Below, piece after piece: positions 41,674 through 50,067 of a stretch of 64,000 nucleotides of DNA. The notes beneath the pieces were generated by a model. That model saw nothing but the letters and a program-made list of their open reading frames with translations, was not told the DNA's origin and ran no database searches. The first letter of the stretch is position 1. Every line of letters begins with the position of its first letter. The translations under genes and the position numbers were made by a program. The stretch comes from Pseudodesulfovibrio thermohalotolerans (GTDB lineage: Bacteria > Desulfobacterota > Desulfovibrionia > Desulfovibrionales > Desulfovibrionaceae): the NCBI RefSeq assembly GCF_021353295.2, contig NZ_CP120635.1, positions 2,125,501 through 2,189,500 on the forward strand. Direction: 5' to 3'.

Positions 41674-44600
41674 CGGCCAGATTCCGGTATGCTGCGGGCG
41701 GCCGTTTGAAGGCCATGATGTGCAGCTTGCGCCGGATGTCCTCCAGAATCATATACAGGCACGGCACCAACACCAGGGTAATCAGGGTGGCGAAGAGAAT
41801 GCCGAACCCGAGCGACAGGGCCATGGGGATGAGGAACCGGGCCTGCATGGAGGTTTCAAGGATCATCGGAGCCAAACCGCTAAAGGTTGTCAGAGTGGTC
41901 AGCAGGATGGGCCTGAACCGGACCGTGCCTGCGTCGAGCACCGCGTCGTGGGCACACCGCCCCTCCCTGCAATACTGGTTCGCCCGGTCAATGAGCACCA
42001 GCGAATCGTTGACCACCACGCCCGACAGGGCAACGATGCCGAGCAAACTCATAAGGCTGATGGGATAGCCGAAGGCCATGTGCCCGAGAATCGCGCCCAC
42101 CGCGCCGAACGGGATGCTGACCATGATGATGGCCGGCTGGACGTAGCTCTTGAACGGAATGGCCAGCAAGGCGTACACGGCGAGCATGGCCAGCATCAAC
42201 CCTTCAAACAGGGTGTTGGTGGACTCGGTCATGTCCGCCTGCATCCCCTGCATACGGCAGGACAGCCCCGGATACTTGACCTTGAGCACAGGCACGACCT
42301 CGGCCAGGACGCTCTGCATGACCTTGGTTGCCTGATCGCGCGGGACCACGTCCGCCGTGACGGACAACACCCGTCGACCGTCCGTGCGGTTGATGGCGGT
42401 GTAGGCACTGCCCCGCTTGACGTCGACCACGTCGCGCAGGAGCACTTCCTTACCGTCCGGGGTCTTGAGCACCATCTCTTCCAAATCGTATTCCGACACC
42501 CGTTCCCGCTCGGGCCTGCGAACCACCACCTTGACCTCGTTGCGGCTCCGCTGCTGGCGCAGAACCTCCTTTCCGTTGTAGGCGGCGCGGACCTGACTCG
42601 CCACTTCCTGAGCGGTCAGCCCCAGAGCGCGGCCCGCAGCGGTCATGCTGAAATCGAGCTGATCCTTGCCGGGAGAAAATCCGTCGTCCACATCCGTGAC
42701 GCCCGGATATTGCGCAAGGTCCTCGGACAACTCGGCAGCCGCCCGCTCCAGAACCCTGGTGTCCGAGTGACTGAGCTCGAATTCAAGGGCGGCCCCTGCG
42801 CCTGGGCCGCCCCGGTCCGAAGCGAAGGACAGGACTTCGAGCCCGACGATGTCGCCCACTTCCTCGCGCCACTTGTCCACGAACTGCTGCGTGGTGATGG
42901 GGCGAATATCCGCCGATTCCAGGTACACGTTGATCTTGACCACGTGCGTACCGGAGATGTCTCGGCCCGCCCCGCCGATCTTGGAATCCACCCCCACGAC
43001 CAGCCGGTCGCCGCCATTCTCCGCCGTCACCTTGTCGGCCGCGGCCAGAAGCCTGTCGCGCACGGCCTTGGTTTTCTCCACGGGCGACCCATAGGGCAAC
43101 TCGGCCGTGGCATAGGCGAAATCGGACTCGACCTTCGGCATGAGAGTAAAGCCCAACCGGCCGCTCACGACGAATGCGCCGCACAGGAGAAGCAGGCCGA
43201 CCCCCGTGGCCACCGTGGCGTACCGCCATTGCAGGCACCAATCCAGAAACGGACGGTAGACGCTTCGAATGAACCGGAGCAGTCCATTGGCCACACGCTC
43301 CTGATATCGGGTAATCCAAGCCATGCCCCGGCTCCGCTTGTCGCCCAGATGGGACAGGTGGGCGGGCAGGACGAACAGGCTCTCGATGAGCGAAACCGAG
43401 AAAACGGCTATGACCACCACCGGGATGGCCCAGAACATCTTGCCCATGACACCGGGGACGAACAGCAACGGCATAAAGGCCGCAATGTTGGTCAACACGC
43501 TGAAGACCACGGGCATGGCGATGCGCCTGGCCCCGGCTATGGCCGCTTCGAGCGGAGACAGCCCCTCCTGCCGCATGGTGAAGACGTTTTCGCCCACCAC
43601 AATGGCGTCATCCACCACGATGCCGAGCGCGATGAGAAAAGCGAACATGGTTATCATGTTGATGCTCACGCCCAGCAGGGAAAGGACCAGGAAACTGCCC
43701 AGAAAAGATATGGGGATGCCCATGGCGACCCAGAAAGCAAGCTTCGGCTCCAGGAACAGGGCCAGGAAAATGAAAACCAGGGAGAGCCCCATGACGCCGT
43801 TGCCCAGGAGCAGGTCCATGCGCTGGGAATATGTCTCGGACATGTCGTTGAGGATGTCCACGGACACGCCCGCCGGGAGCCTGGCTTTGAAGGTCTTAAG
43901 CGTCTCCTTTACCGAATCGGCCACGGATATAGGCGTCTGGTTACCGACGCGATACACGTCCAGACGGACGGCGGGCTTGCCGTTATATGAGGTGATGATG
44001 TCGTCGTCCTCGAACCCGTCGACGACCTCGGCGATATCCTCCACGCGCACCTGGGTGCCGTCGTTGCCGGTGACCACCGGGATGCGGGCGAAATCGCGGC
44101 CGTAATCGCGGCGGTCCTTCATGCGCACCAGGACTTCGCCGGACTGCGCCTTGATGGCGCCGCCGGGCAGGTCTACCGAGGCCTCGCCAATGCGGTCCGC
44201 CACCTCTCCAAGGCTCAGATTATGGGCGCGCAGACGGTTCTGGGGGATCTCTATGGAAATTTGAAGCCCGCTGACCTCGGACAACTCGGCCTGTGTCACG
44301 CCCTGATTGGCGATAAGCTCCTCGCGGAGCTGCTCGGCCAACTCGCGCAGGGTGGTTTCCTGTAGATCGCCGTAAACCACCACCGACAGGACCTGCCGTT
44401 GATGGGAGACCTCGGAGACGACCGGGTCCTCGGCCTCTTCGGGAAAAGAGGTGATGCGGTCGACTTCGGTTTTGATGTCCTGCGCGAGCTTTTGCAAGTT
44501 CGCCCCTTCCAGGGCTTCCACCACCACGCTGCCGTTACCTTCGGAGGAAACCGAAGTGACCTCCTTCACACCGTCAAGCCCCTGCACGGCCTGCTCGATG

Positions 44601-44824
44601 GACAGGACACACCCCTGTTCCACCTCCGAGGGACTGGCCCCCAGATAGGAGATGGACACAGTGACCGTATCCATGGAGAACTCGGGAAAAACCTCCTGCT
44701 TGATTTGCAGGGCCAGGATGAGACCGCCCACCAGAAACACGACCATGAGCAGGTTGGCGGCTACGGAATTGCTCGCCATCCAGGCAATAGGTCCTCGGGG
44801 AGCGTTTTTTTCCGCGTTAGCCAT
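41666..44824 (-). CDS. RND efflux permease
   Basis: A 1052-residue inner-membrane RND transporter with twelve predicted helices and two large periplasmic loops. The TM4 proton-relay aspartates are present in LGIVVDDAIVVGENVF. In the TM10 region the sequence reads ALSGVVVNDSLVLID, which lacks the lysine of AcrB (Lys940) and is typical of a separate RND subgroup with a polar Asn-Asp here. The substrate is unknown. The ATG at 44824, with GGGGAGG upstream, overlaps the adaptor gene by 8 bp; an in-frame GTG at 44842 is less likely. Third gene of the OMF-adaptor-pump operon. Confidence 0.93.
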   Translation of the reverse strand: MANAEKNAPRGPIAWMASNSVAANLLMVVFLVGGLILALQIKQEVFPEFSMDTVTVSISYLGASPSEVEQGCVLSIEQAVQGLDGVKEVTSVSSEGNGSVVVEALEGANLQKLAQDIKTEVDRITSFPEEAEDPVVSEVSHQRQVLSVVVYGDLQETTLRELAEQLREELIANQGVTQAELSEVSGLQISIEIPQNRLRAHNLSLGEVADRIGEASVDLPGGAIKAQSGEVLVRMKDRRDYGRDFARIPVVTGNDGTQVRVEDIAEVVDGFEDDDIITSYNGKPAVRLDVYRVGNQTPISVADSVKETLKTFKARLPAGVSVDILNDMSETYSQRMDLLLGNGVMGLSLVFIFLALFLEPKLAFWVAMGIPISFLGSFLVLSLLGVSINMITMFAFLIALGIVVDDAIVVGENVFTMRQEGLSPLEAAIAGARRIAMPVVFSVLTNIAAFMPLLFVPGVMGKMFWAIPVVVIAVFSVSLIESLFVLPAHLSHLGDKRSRGMAWITRYQERVANGLLRFIRSVYRPFLDWCLQWRYATVATGVGLLLLCGAFVVSGRLGFTLMPKVESDFAYATAELPYGSPVEKTKAVRDRLLAAADKVTAENGGDRLVVGVDSKIGGAGRDISGTHVVKINVYLESADIRPITTQQFVDKWREEVGDIVGLEVLSFASDRGGPGAGAALEFELSHSDTRVLERAAAELSEDLAQYPGVTDVDDGFSPGKDQLDFSMTAAGRALGLTAQEVASQVRAAYNGKEVLRQQRSRNEVKVVVRRPERERVSEYDLEEMVLKTPDGKEVLLRDVVDVKRGSAYTAINRTDGRRVLSVTADVVPRDQATKVMQSVLAEVVPVLKVKYPGLSCRMQGMQADMTESTNTLFEGLMLAMLAVYALLAIPFKSYVQPAIIMVSIPFGAVGAILGHMAFGYPISLMSLLGIVALSGVVVNDSLVLIDRANQYCREGRCAHDAVLDAGTVRFRPILLTTLTTFSGLAPMILETSMQARFLIPMALSLGFGILFATLITLVLVPCLYMILEDIRRKLHIMAFKRPPAAYRNLAEK

Positions 44825-46052
44825 TGTCGGCCTCCCCGGCACCCGGCACAGCTATTTCGTCGTCCTCATTCACATCGTGAAGGGCCATGCCCTGCACCGG
44901 GGCCGAGAGATCGGACATGACGATACGTTCGCCGGGTGCGAGCCCCTCCCGCACCACGATGCTCTCCTCATCCCTCCAGACCGGGGCCACGGTGCGGATA
45001 TCCAGGGTGTCGTCCTCGGCAAGAACCCAGACCTGGCTGTTGTCGCGAAAAGCGGTCCTCGGAATGGCGAACACGTTGTCGAGTTCGCCGCCCTCGATCC
45101 TGACCGACACATAGCTGCCGAGAAGGAGCGGATTGACGCCCGGTTCGCCCTTGAGATTGAGCGGGTCCTTCACGGTGATAAGCACGCGGGCCATGCGGCC
45201 TTCGTCTTCGAGCGCCGGGAGCAGACGGACCACATATCCCTCGCATTCGGACTCTCCTGCCGCGCCCACCGAGACAATCCGGGCCTTCGCCCCCTCCGGG
45301 GTGTTGTCGGACGGAAGACTGATCCAGCCCAACCGGTCCACGGGCACCGACGCCTGAATCCAGAACTCGTCGGTCCCCACCAGGGTAGCAAGGTCTCCCT
45401 GCACGGCCACGGCCGCGCCCAAATCGACGGTCCTGGACTCGACCTTGGCCGCGAAAGGCGCGGTGACGCGGGTGCGCGACAGATCGAGGCGCGCCAGTTC
45501 AAGCTTGGCTCTGGCCGCCCGCAGGTCCGCCTTGGCCTTTGCCAAATGCGGCTTGCGCAGCGCCAGTTCGGCCTCGGCTTCGGTGGCTCGCCCGGCTTCC
45601 TGCAACAGGTCCCATTCACGAGCGGAGACGTTCTGATACCCCTGCTCCACCTTAAGGTTGTACTCGGCCTCCGCCACCTCGGCCTCCACCTCGCGCACGG
45701 CCAGCTCGTAATCCTTGGGATCAATGGTCAGAATCTCCTGGCCCGCGTCGAAATAGCCGCCGGGCACGAACTCTCCGCTGACCCCGACGACCTTACCCGA
45801 CACCTGCGACTGAAGCGCGATCAGCCTCGCCGCCGTGACCGTGCCCATGACGTCCACGACCACCCGGTGATCCATCCGGACCGCCTCACGAGTCTCCACA
45901 CCGGGGCGAATAACCTGGGGCGGCATCTTCATCGCCTTGGGCGCTGACATCACGGTCGCGTAGGCTCCCATGGCGCCCGCCGCCAGGATGACAAGCGGTA
46001 TCAACGCCTTGGGACGAAAAATCGACAATATTTTCTTAAAGTGACGGTTCAT
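44817..46052 (-). CDS. RND efflux periplasmic adaptor subunit
   Basis: A 411-residue membrane-fusion protein. An N-terminal helix (about residues 14-33) anchors it. Next come a lipoyl-like half (VMGTVTAARLIALQSQVSGKVVGVSGEFVPGGYFDAGQEIL), a helical hairpin (about 105-175), and the second lipoyl half with APFAAKVESRTVDLGAAVAVQGDLATLV. A membrane-proximal domain ends the protein. It starts 2 bp after the outer-membrane gene. Confidence 0.92.
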   Translation of the reverse strand: MNRHFKKILSIFRPKALIPLVILAAGAMGAYATVMSAPKAMKMPPQVIRPGVETREAVRMDHRVVVDVMGTVTAARLIALQSQVSGKVVGVSGEFVPGGYFDAGQEILTIDPKDYELAVREVEAEVAEAEYNLKVEQGYQNVSAREWDLLQEAGRATEAEAELALRKPHLAKAKADLRAARAKLELARLDLSRTRVTAPFAAKVESRTVDLGAAVAVQGDLATLVGTDEFWIQASVPVDRLGWISLPSDNTPEGAKARIVSVGAAGESECEGYVVRLLPALEDEGRMARVLITVKDPLNLKGEPGVNPLLLGSYVSVRIEGGELDNVFAIPRTAFRDNSQVWVLAEDDTLDIRTVAPVWRDEESIVVREGLAPGERIVMSDLSAPVQGMALHDVNEDDEIAVPGAGEADNG

Positions 46053-46054
46053 GT

Positions 46055-47512
46055 TTATCCCTCGATTCCTGTCTGTTCGATGTTGATGTCAGCGGTTCGT
46101 TTATCGGGATCGGGCAGCGATTCGGTCCAGGTCCCGCCCAGAGCGCGGTACAGGGAAACGCGATAAAGCATCAGGTTGGTCCGCTCCGCGGCCATGGTCA
46201 CTTCGAGATTCTGGACGGACATGAGCGCGCTCAGGACGGGAAGATAGTCGTCCAACCCCTGCGCGTATCGGGACACGGCTTCCCGCAGGCTGATCCGTGA
46301 GGCTTCGAGCTGGGCGGAGAGCGCGGCGATGTATTCCTTCTGCCACTTCTCCTCGGTCAGGGCGTCCTCCACCTCCTTGAAGGCTGTGTAAACGGTCTCC
46401 CGGTACGCGGCGAGCCTCTCGTCCACCACGGCGCGGGCCTTGTCCACTTCGGCCTTGCGGTAGCCGCCGTCGAAGATGGGCCCGACAACCGCCCCGGCCA
46501 GACTCAGCATCCAATTATCGAAGAGCGTCCCGAGCTGCGCGCCGGAATACTGCCCGCTCCCCGCCAGGGTGAGCGACGGCAGCCTGTTCGCCCTGGCCGC
46601 GGTTACGGACCAATCGGCCGACGACAGGGACAATCCGGCGGAACGGACGTCGGGCCTCGCCGCGAGCAGGTCGGCGGGCAGCCCCAGCCCGGGCAGTTCG
46701 CGCGGTTCCAGGACCTCGGCGTCGGATACGGCCACAGTCCCGGCGGCTTTGCCCAGAAGCAGGGCCAGCTCGTTGAGAAGAAGCTGTTCCTGGGACTTCA
46801 CTGGCGGCAGGAGCGCCTTGACCTTGGCAAGGTTCTGACGCTGCTGATAGACGTCCAACGCCGTGGATATGGAATTGCGAAAACGCAATTGAATGAGTTC
46901 AAGATAGGTCTCGTTGGTCTTGATCTGCTCTTCGATGATCCGCTCCTTGCGCCGTTGGGACTGGATTTCCAGCCAACGGGAGACGACCTCACCGGCCACG
47001 GTCATGGCCGAGGTGTTCAAGTCCTCGCGAGATGCCCGGTAATCAAGGCGTCCACTCTGGGCTTCGGCCTCAATACGGCCCCACAAATCGATCTCGTAAC
47101 CGGCCTCAAGGCCGATGGCATGAGTCTCCGAAGTGGTAGAAGAACCGGTCCCGTCCTTGGCGCTCGACCGCGTATGCTGATAGTCGCCCGTAGCGTCCAA
47201 GGTCGGGTATTTGTCCGCCGAGGACTGCACGGAGACGGCTCCCGCCTGGCGCAATCTGGCCCACGCCTGGATGATGTCCAGATTGGCCGCCAGGGCCGTC
47301 TCAACCAAACCGTTCAGCTCGGCGTTGCCTATGGATTCCCACCACTTGCCCATTTCACGGGGCTGCTCCGAATACAGGGTGTAGGCCACGGGCAACGGCG
47401 CAAGCGTCGTTGTACGGGCGTCCGGCCTGAACGGCGAGCAGGCCGTCAGGGCCATCGCCAGAAGGAAGACCGCCGCCATGGACGCAATGCAATATGGAAT
47501 TCTGCCTGTCAC
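46055..47512 (-). CDS. RND efflux outer-membrane lipoprotein (NodT/OprM family)
   Basis: A 485-residue TolC-like channel. A signal peptide ends in the lipobox LTAC (Cys about 25), then two repeats of the OEP domain. Family motifs include WWESIGNAELNGLVETALAANLDI, GYEIDLWGRIEAEA, RPDVRSAGLSLSSADWSV, and GPIFDGGYRKAEVDKARA. The GTG at 47512 is chosen because GGAG lies 7 bp upstream; a GTG 24 bp earlier has no RBS. It is first in the efflux operon and diverges from the two-component genes. Confidence 0.91.
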   Translation of the reverse strand: MTGRIPYCIASMAAVFLLAMALTACSPFRPDARTTTLAPLPVAYTLYSEQPREMGKWWESIGNAELNGLVETALAANLDIIQAWARLRQAGAVSVQSSADKYPTLDATGDYQHTRSSAKDGTGSSTTSETHAIGLEAGYEIDLWGRIEAEAQSGRLDYRASREDLNTSAMTVAGEVVSRWLEIQSQRRKERIIEEQIKTNETYLELIQLRFRNSISTALDVYQQRQNLAKVKALLPPVKSQEQLLLNELALLLGKAAGTVAVSDAEVLEPRELPGLGLPADLLAARPDVRSAGLSLSSADWSVTAARANRLPSLTLAGSGQYSGAQLGTLFDNWMLSLAGAVVGPIFDGGYRKAEVDKARAVVDERLAAYRETVYTAFKEVEDALTEEKWQKEYIAALSAQLEASRISLREAVSRYAQGLDDYLPVLSALMSVQNLEVTMAAERTNLMLYRVSLYRALGGTWTESLPDPDKRTADINIEQTGIEG

Positions 47513-47582
47513 GTTCCTCTCCGCGTATGATTTCACTGGCCCCGAAAGTACCGGAAAAAGTTCGGCAGAGTGTTGGATGGAT

Positions 47583-47608
47583 GATAAAAGTTGTTAAAGA
47601 TTGTAAAA
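47583..47608. promoter_or_regulatory. Triple direct repeat, putative CpxR/OmpR-type binding site
   Basis: GATAAA (47583), GTTAAA (47593) and GTAAAA (47603) recur with an exact 10-bp period, one helical turn apart. This is the layout of OmpR-family regulator sites and close to the GTAAA-N5-GTAAA box of CpxR. It lies in the 147-bp region between the efflux operon and the regulator gene, 52 bp before the regulator start. The regulator is inferred from proximity. Confidence 0.55.
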
Positions 47609-47659
47609 GAACGCGAAGGAACCTTTTCATTCCACGCCGCATATGGGTAAGGACAAATC

Positions 47660-48358
47660 ATGAAAAACAATGGCCCGATCCTGATTATCGACGACGACAG
47701 CAAACTGCGCGACCTCGTGGTGGAATATCTTGAGGAATACGACTTCGCCACGGCCACCCTCCCCTCGGGCGCCAAGGCCCTGGAGACCATTCGTTCGCTC
47801 AATCCCAGCGTCATCGTGCTGGACGTGATGATGCCCGGCAAAGACGGGCTCGAAGTCCTGCGCGACATCCGCGCCGAATTCGCCACCCCGGTAATCATGC
47901 TCACGGCCAAGGGCGAGGACACGGACCGTATCGTGGGCCTGGAGCTCGGAGCAGACGACTACATGGGCAAACCGTTCAATCCCCGCGAACTGCTGGCCCG
48001 AATCAAGGCCGTCCTCCGACGGATGACAAACAACAACGACCGCAAGCCCGAAGCCACATCCATCCGGGCCGGAGGGCTCATCCTGAATCTCTCCCGGCAA
48101 GTGCTGGTCATCGACCATGACGAGATCGAACTGGCCCCAACGGAGTTCCGCCTGCTCAAATCGCTCATGGCCCACGTGGACCGGGCCTTGACCAGGGACG
48201 AACTCATGGACATGGTCTGGGACAAGGATTTCGCGGCATACGACCGCTCCATCGACGTGCACATCTCCAAGCTGCGCTCCCAGCTCAAACCGTATCCGGC
48301 CCATGCCAAGCGCATCAGGACCGTCTGGGGCACGGGCTACATGTTCGTGGGTGAATGA
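47660..48358 (+). CDS. OmpR-family response regulator (CpxR-like)
   Basis: A 232-residue response regulator. The receiver domain (1-120) has the acidic pocket DDD (residues 11-13), phospho-acceptor Asp55 in VIVLDVMMPGKDG, and the conserved Lys in GKPFNPREL. The winged-helix DNA-binding domain (about 135-230) shows LAPTEFRLLKSLMAHVDRALTRDEL and RSIDVHISKLRSQL and ends in TVWGTGYMFVGE. The stop overlaps the kinase start. Autoregulation and control of the divergent pump through the repeats at 47583-47608 are likely. Confidence 0.93.
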   Translation: MKNNGPILIIDDDSKLRDLVVEYLEEYDFATATLPSGAKALETIRSLNPSVIVLDVMMPGKDGLEVLRDIRAEFATPVIMLTAKGEDTDRIVGLELGADDYMGKPFNPRELLARIKAVLRRMTNNNDRKPEATSIRAGGLILNLSRQVLVIDHDEIELAPTEFRLLKSLMAHVDRALTRDELMDMVWDKDFAAYDRSIDVHISKLRSQLKPYPAHAKRIRTVWGTGYMFVGE

Positions 48359-49731
48359 TGAAAGTCAGCCGACTCTACCTCCGCATACTCCTGGCCTTTA
48401 TCCTGGTCCTCCTGGTCGCAATTGCGGGCGTTGGTGTGCTGCTCAAGATGGGCCACATGCGGCCGCCCTTCACTCTGCACGCCAAAAACCGCACCGAGGC
48501 CCTCAAACAAATCGTCGGACTGGAAATCAGCGATTCGGCCGGGCTCACCCCGGAACTGCGCGACCGCCTCAACCGCGTGCTCGACATCTACTCCAACGCA
48601 TTCAACGGCCAGGCATGGATCGAGAACGAACAAGGCGAGATCGTGGCGAAGTCCTTCAGCACCCGTCCCCTGACCGGCGAGGAGAAGCTGAACCTCAAGT
48701 TGGTCACGGCCGAGGGAGACCGCATCTATTTCATCCGAAAAGGCAAAAAGGGGGCCATCTATTCCTACGGCCCGCTTGAAACCCCGCTGGGGCCGCTGAC
48801 CGTCCACCTGCTCAATCAGTGGTTTGCCCGCAACGAAGAGATATGGTTCATGGAAGGGCTGGCCCTGATGGCCACGGTCGCCGCCCTGCTGCTCATCCCG
48901 GTATCGCGGCGCATCACCCGGCCCATCAACCAAATGACCAAATCGGCCGGAAAACTGGCGCAGGGAGACTTCTCCCCCCGGGTGGATGAAAGTCCGAAGG
49001 ACGAGCTGGGAACGCTGGCCAGGACCTTCAACCACATGGCCAACAGCCTGGAAAAAATGGTCCGGGGCGGACGCGAGCTGACCGCAAACCTCTCCCACGA
49101 ACTGCGCTCCCCCCTGGCGCGCATCCGCATCTCCCAGCAAATCATCCGCGAGCGCCTGGATGCCGGGCGTACGGACGGAATCTCCAAGCACGTCCGGCGC
49201 ATGGAAGAGGAAATCAACCATATGGATTCCCTCATCGACCAGATTATGAGGCTCTCCAAGCTCGATCTCCAGGAACCGCCGCCCCGCGAGGATACGGCCG
49301 ACCTGGCGGAAATGCTGGAGGAAGCGGCGGAGCGCGTCAGGCCGCTCTCGGGCGGGCGGAATATCCCCGTCAGGCTCGACCTGTCACCCATGCCTCCCTA
49401 TCGCTGCTGCAAGCAGGACATGCGCATCGTTCTCGACAACGTGCTCTCCAACGCGGTAAAATATTGCCCGGACAACAACCCGGTGGACATCGTCTGCGAA
49501 TCGGACGACGAAATCGCAACCATCCGGGTGACAAATGCCTATCCGCCTCTGTCCGAAAAGGAATTGGAAACCGTGTTCGTGCCATTCAGGCGGCTTGGCT
49601 ACGATAACGTGGAGGGCAACGGTCTTGGCCTGGCCTTCGCCCGCAAAATAGTCGAGGACCACGCCGGGACCATCAACGCGTCCAGTGTCGACGGAGGATT
49701 TTGCATGACCATACGCTTGCCGCTGCGCTGA
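48355..49731 (+). CDS. Sensor histidine kinase (CpxA-like)
   Basis: A 458-residue inner-membrane kinase. TM1 (about 8-30) and TM2 (about 165-185) flank a periplasmic sensor region of about 130 residues. A HAMP domain (RRITRPINQMTKSAGKLAQGDFSPR) is followed by the dimerisation/phospho-acceptor region LSHELRSPLARIRISQ (His about 249). The ATPase has an N-box (NVLSNAVKYCP) and a G2-box (GNGLGLAFARKIVEDHAG). The start overlaps the regulator stop (ATGATG, two possible starts). The stimulus is unknown; envelope stress or pump substrate are reasonable guesses. Confidence 0.92.
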   Translation: MMKVSRLYLRILLAFILVLLVAIAGVGVLLKMGHMRPPFTLHAKNRTEALKQIVGLEISDSAGLTPELRDRLNRVLDIYSNAFNGQAWIENEQGEIVAKSFSTRPLTGEEKLNLKLVTAEGDRIYFIRKGKKGAIYSYGPLETPLGPLTVHLLNQWFARNEEIWFMEGLALMATVAALLLIPVSRRITRPINQMTKSAGKLAQGDFSPRVDESPKDELGTLARTFNHMANSLEKMVRGGRELTANLSHELRSPLARIRISQQIIRERLDAGRTDGISKHVRRMEEEINHMDSLIDQIMRLSKLDLQEPPPREDTADLAEMLEEAAERVRPLSGGRNIPVRLDLSPMPPYRCCKQDMRIVLDNVLSNAVKYCPDNNPVDIVCESDDEIATIRVTNAYPPLSEKELETVFVPFRRLGYDNVEGNGLGLAFARKIVEDHAGTINASSVDGGFCMTIRLPLR

Positions 49732-50067
49732 CCGCTCCTGCTTCCCCTTTTCCATGGGAAAAGGCTGCGCCTGGATACAGAGAGGTACCCGCCTCATCCG
49801 GGCTACCCGACGTTCGGCCGATGCGCCCAAACCGCCCCGCTCGAACCGAAAAACTCGCCTTTCTCTTATCCCGATTCTCCTGCCCCTCCCCGTTTTCGCC
49901 TCAAAAACCATCAGTAACACACTGAACATTAAGTAAAAAGTTTCTTCCAGCAAAAACACGGTTTCAAAATTGATAATACTGAATCCATCGCGTACTGTGC
50001 ATTTCTTTTTTTGAACTTTGCCTCCCCGCGACAGGGAATAAACTCAAGAGAAAAAGCACTGACCCAA
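49732..50067. other. Intergenic region upstream of opgG
   Basis: A 336-bp gap. It begins with a hairpin (CCTTTTCC-ATG-GGAAAAGG, 49746-49764) without a T-tract just after the kinase gene. A pyrimidine-rich stretch follows, then an AT-rich segment from about 49905. A candidate promoter lies at 49970-49998. No ORF with a good RBS was seen. Confidence 0.5.
49970..49998 (+). promoter_or_regulatory. Candidate promoter of the opg operon
   Basis: TTGATA (49970-49975) and TACTGT (49993-49998) with 17-bp spacing, 70 bp before the opgG start. The -10 match is weak. Confidence 0.3.

Noticed and set aside
41720..43990. 756-codon frame antisense to the RND pump
   Set aside because: Shadow of the pump codons; rich in His, Gln and Gly with no recognisable domain.
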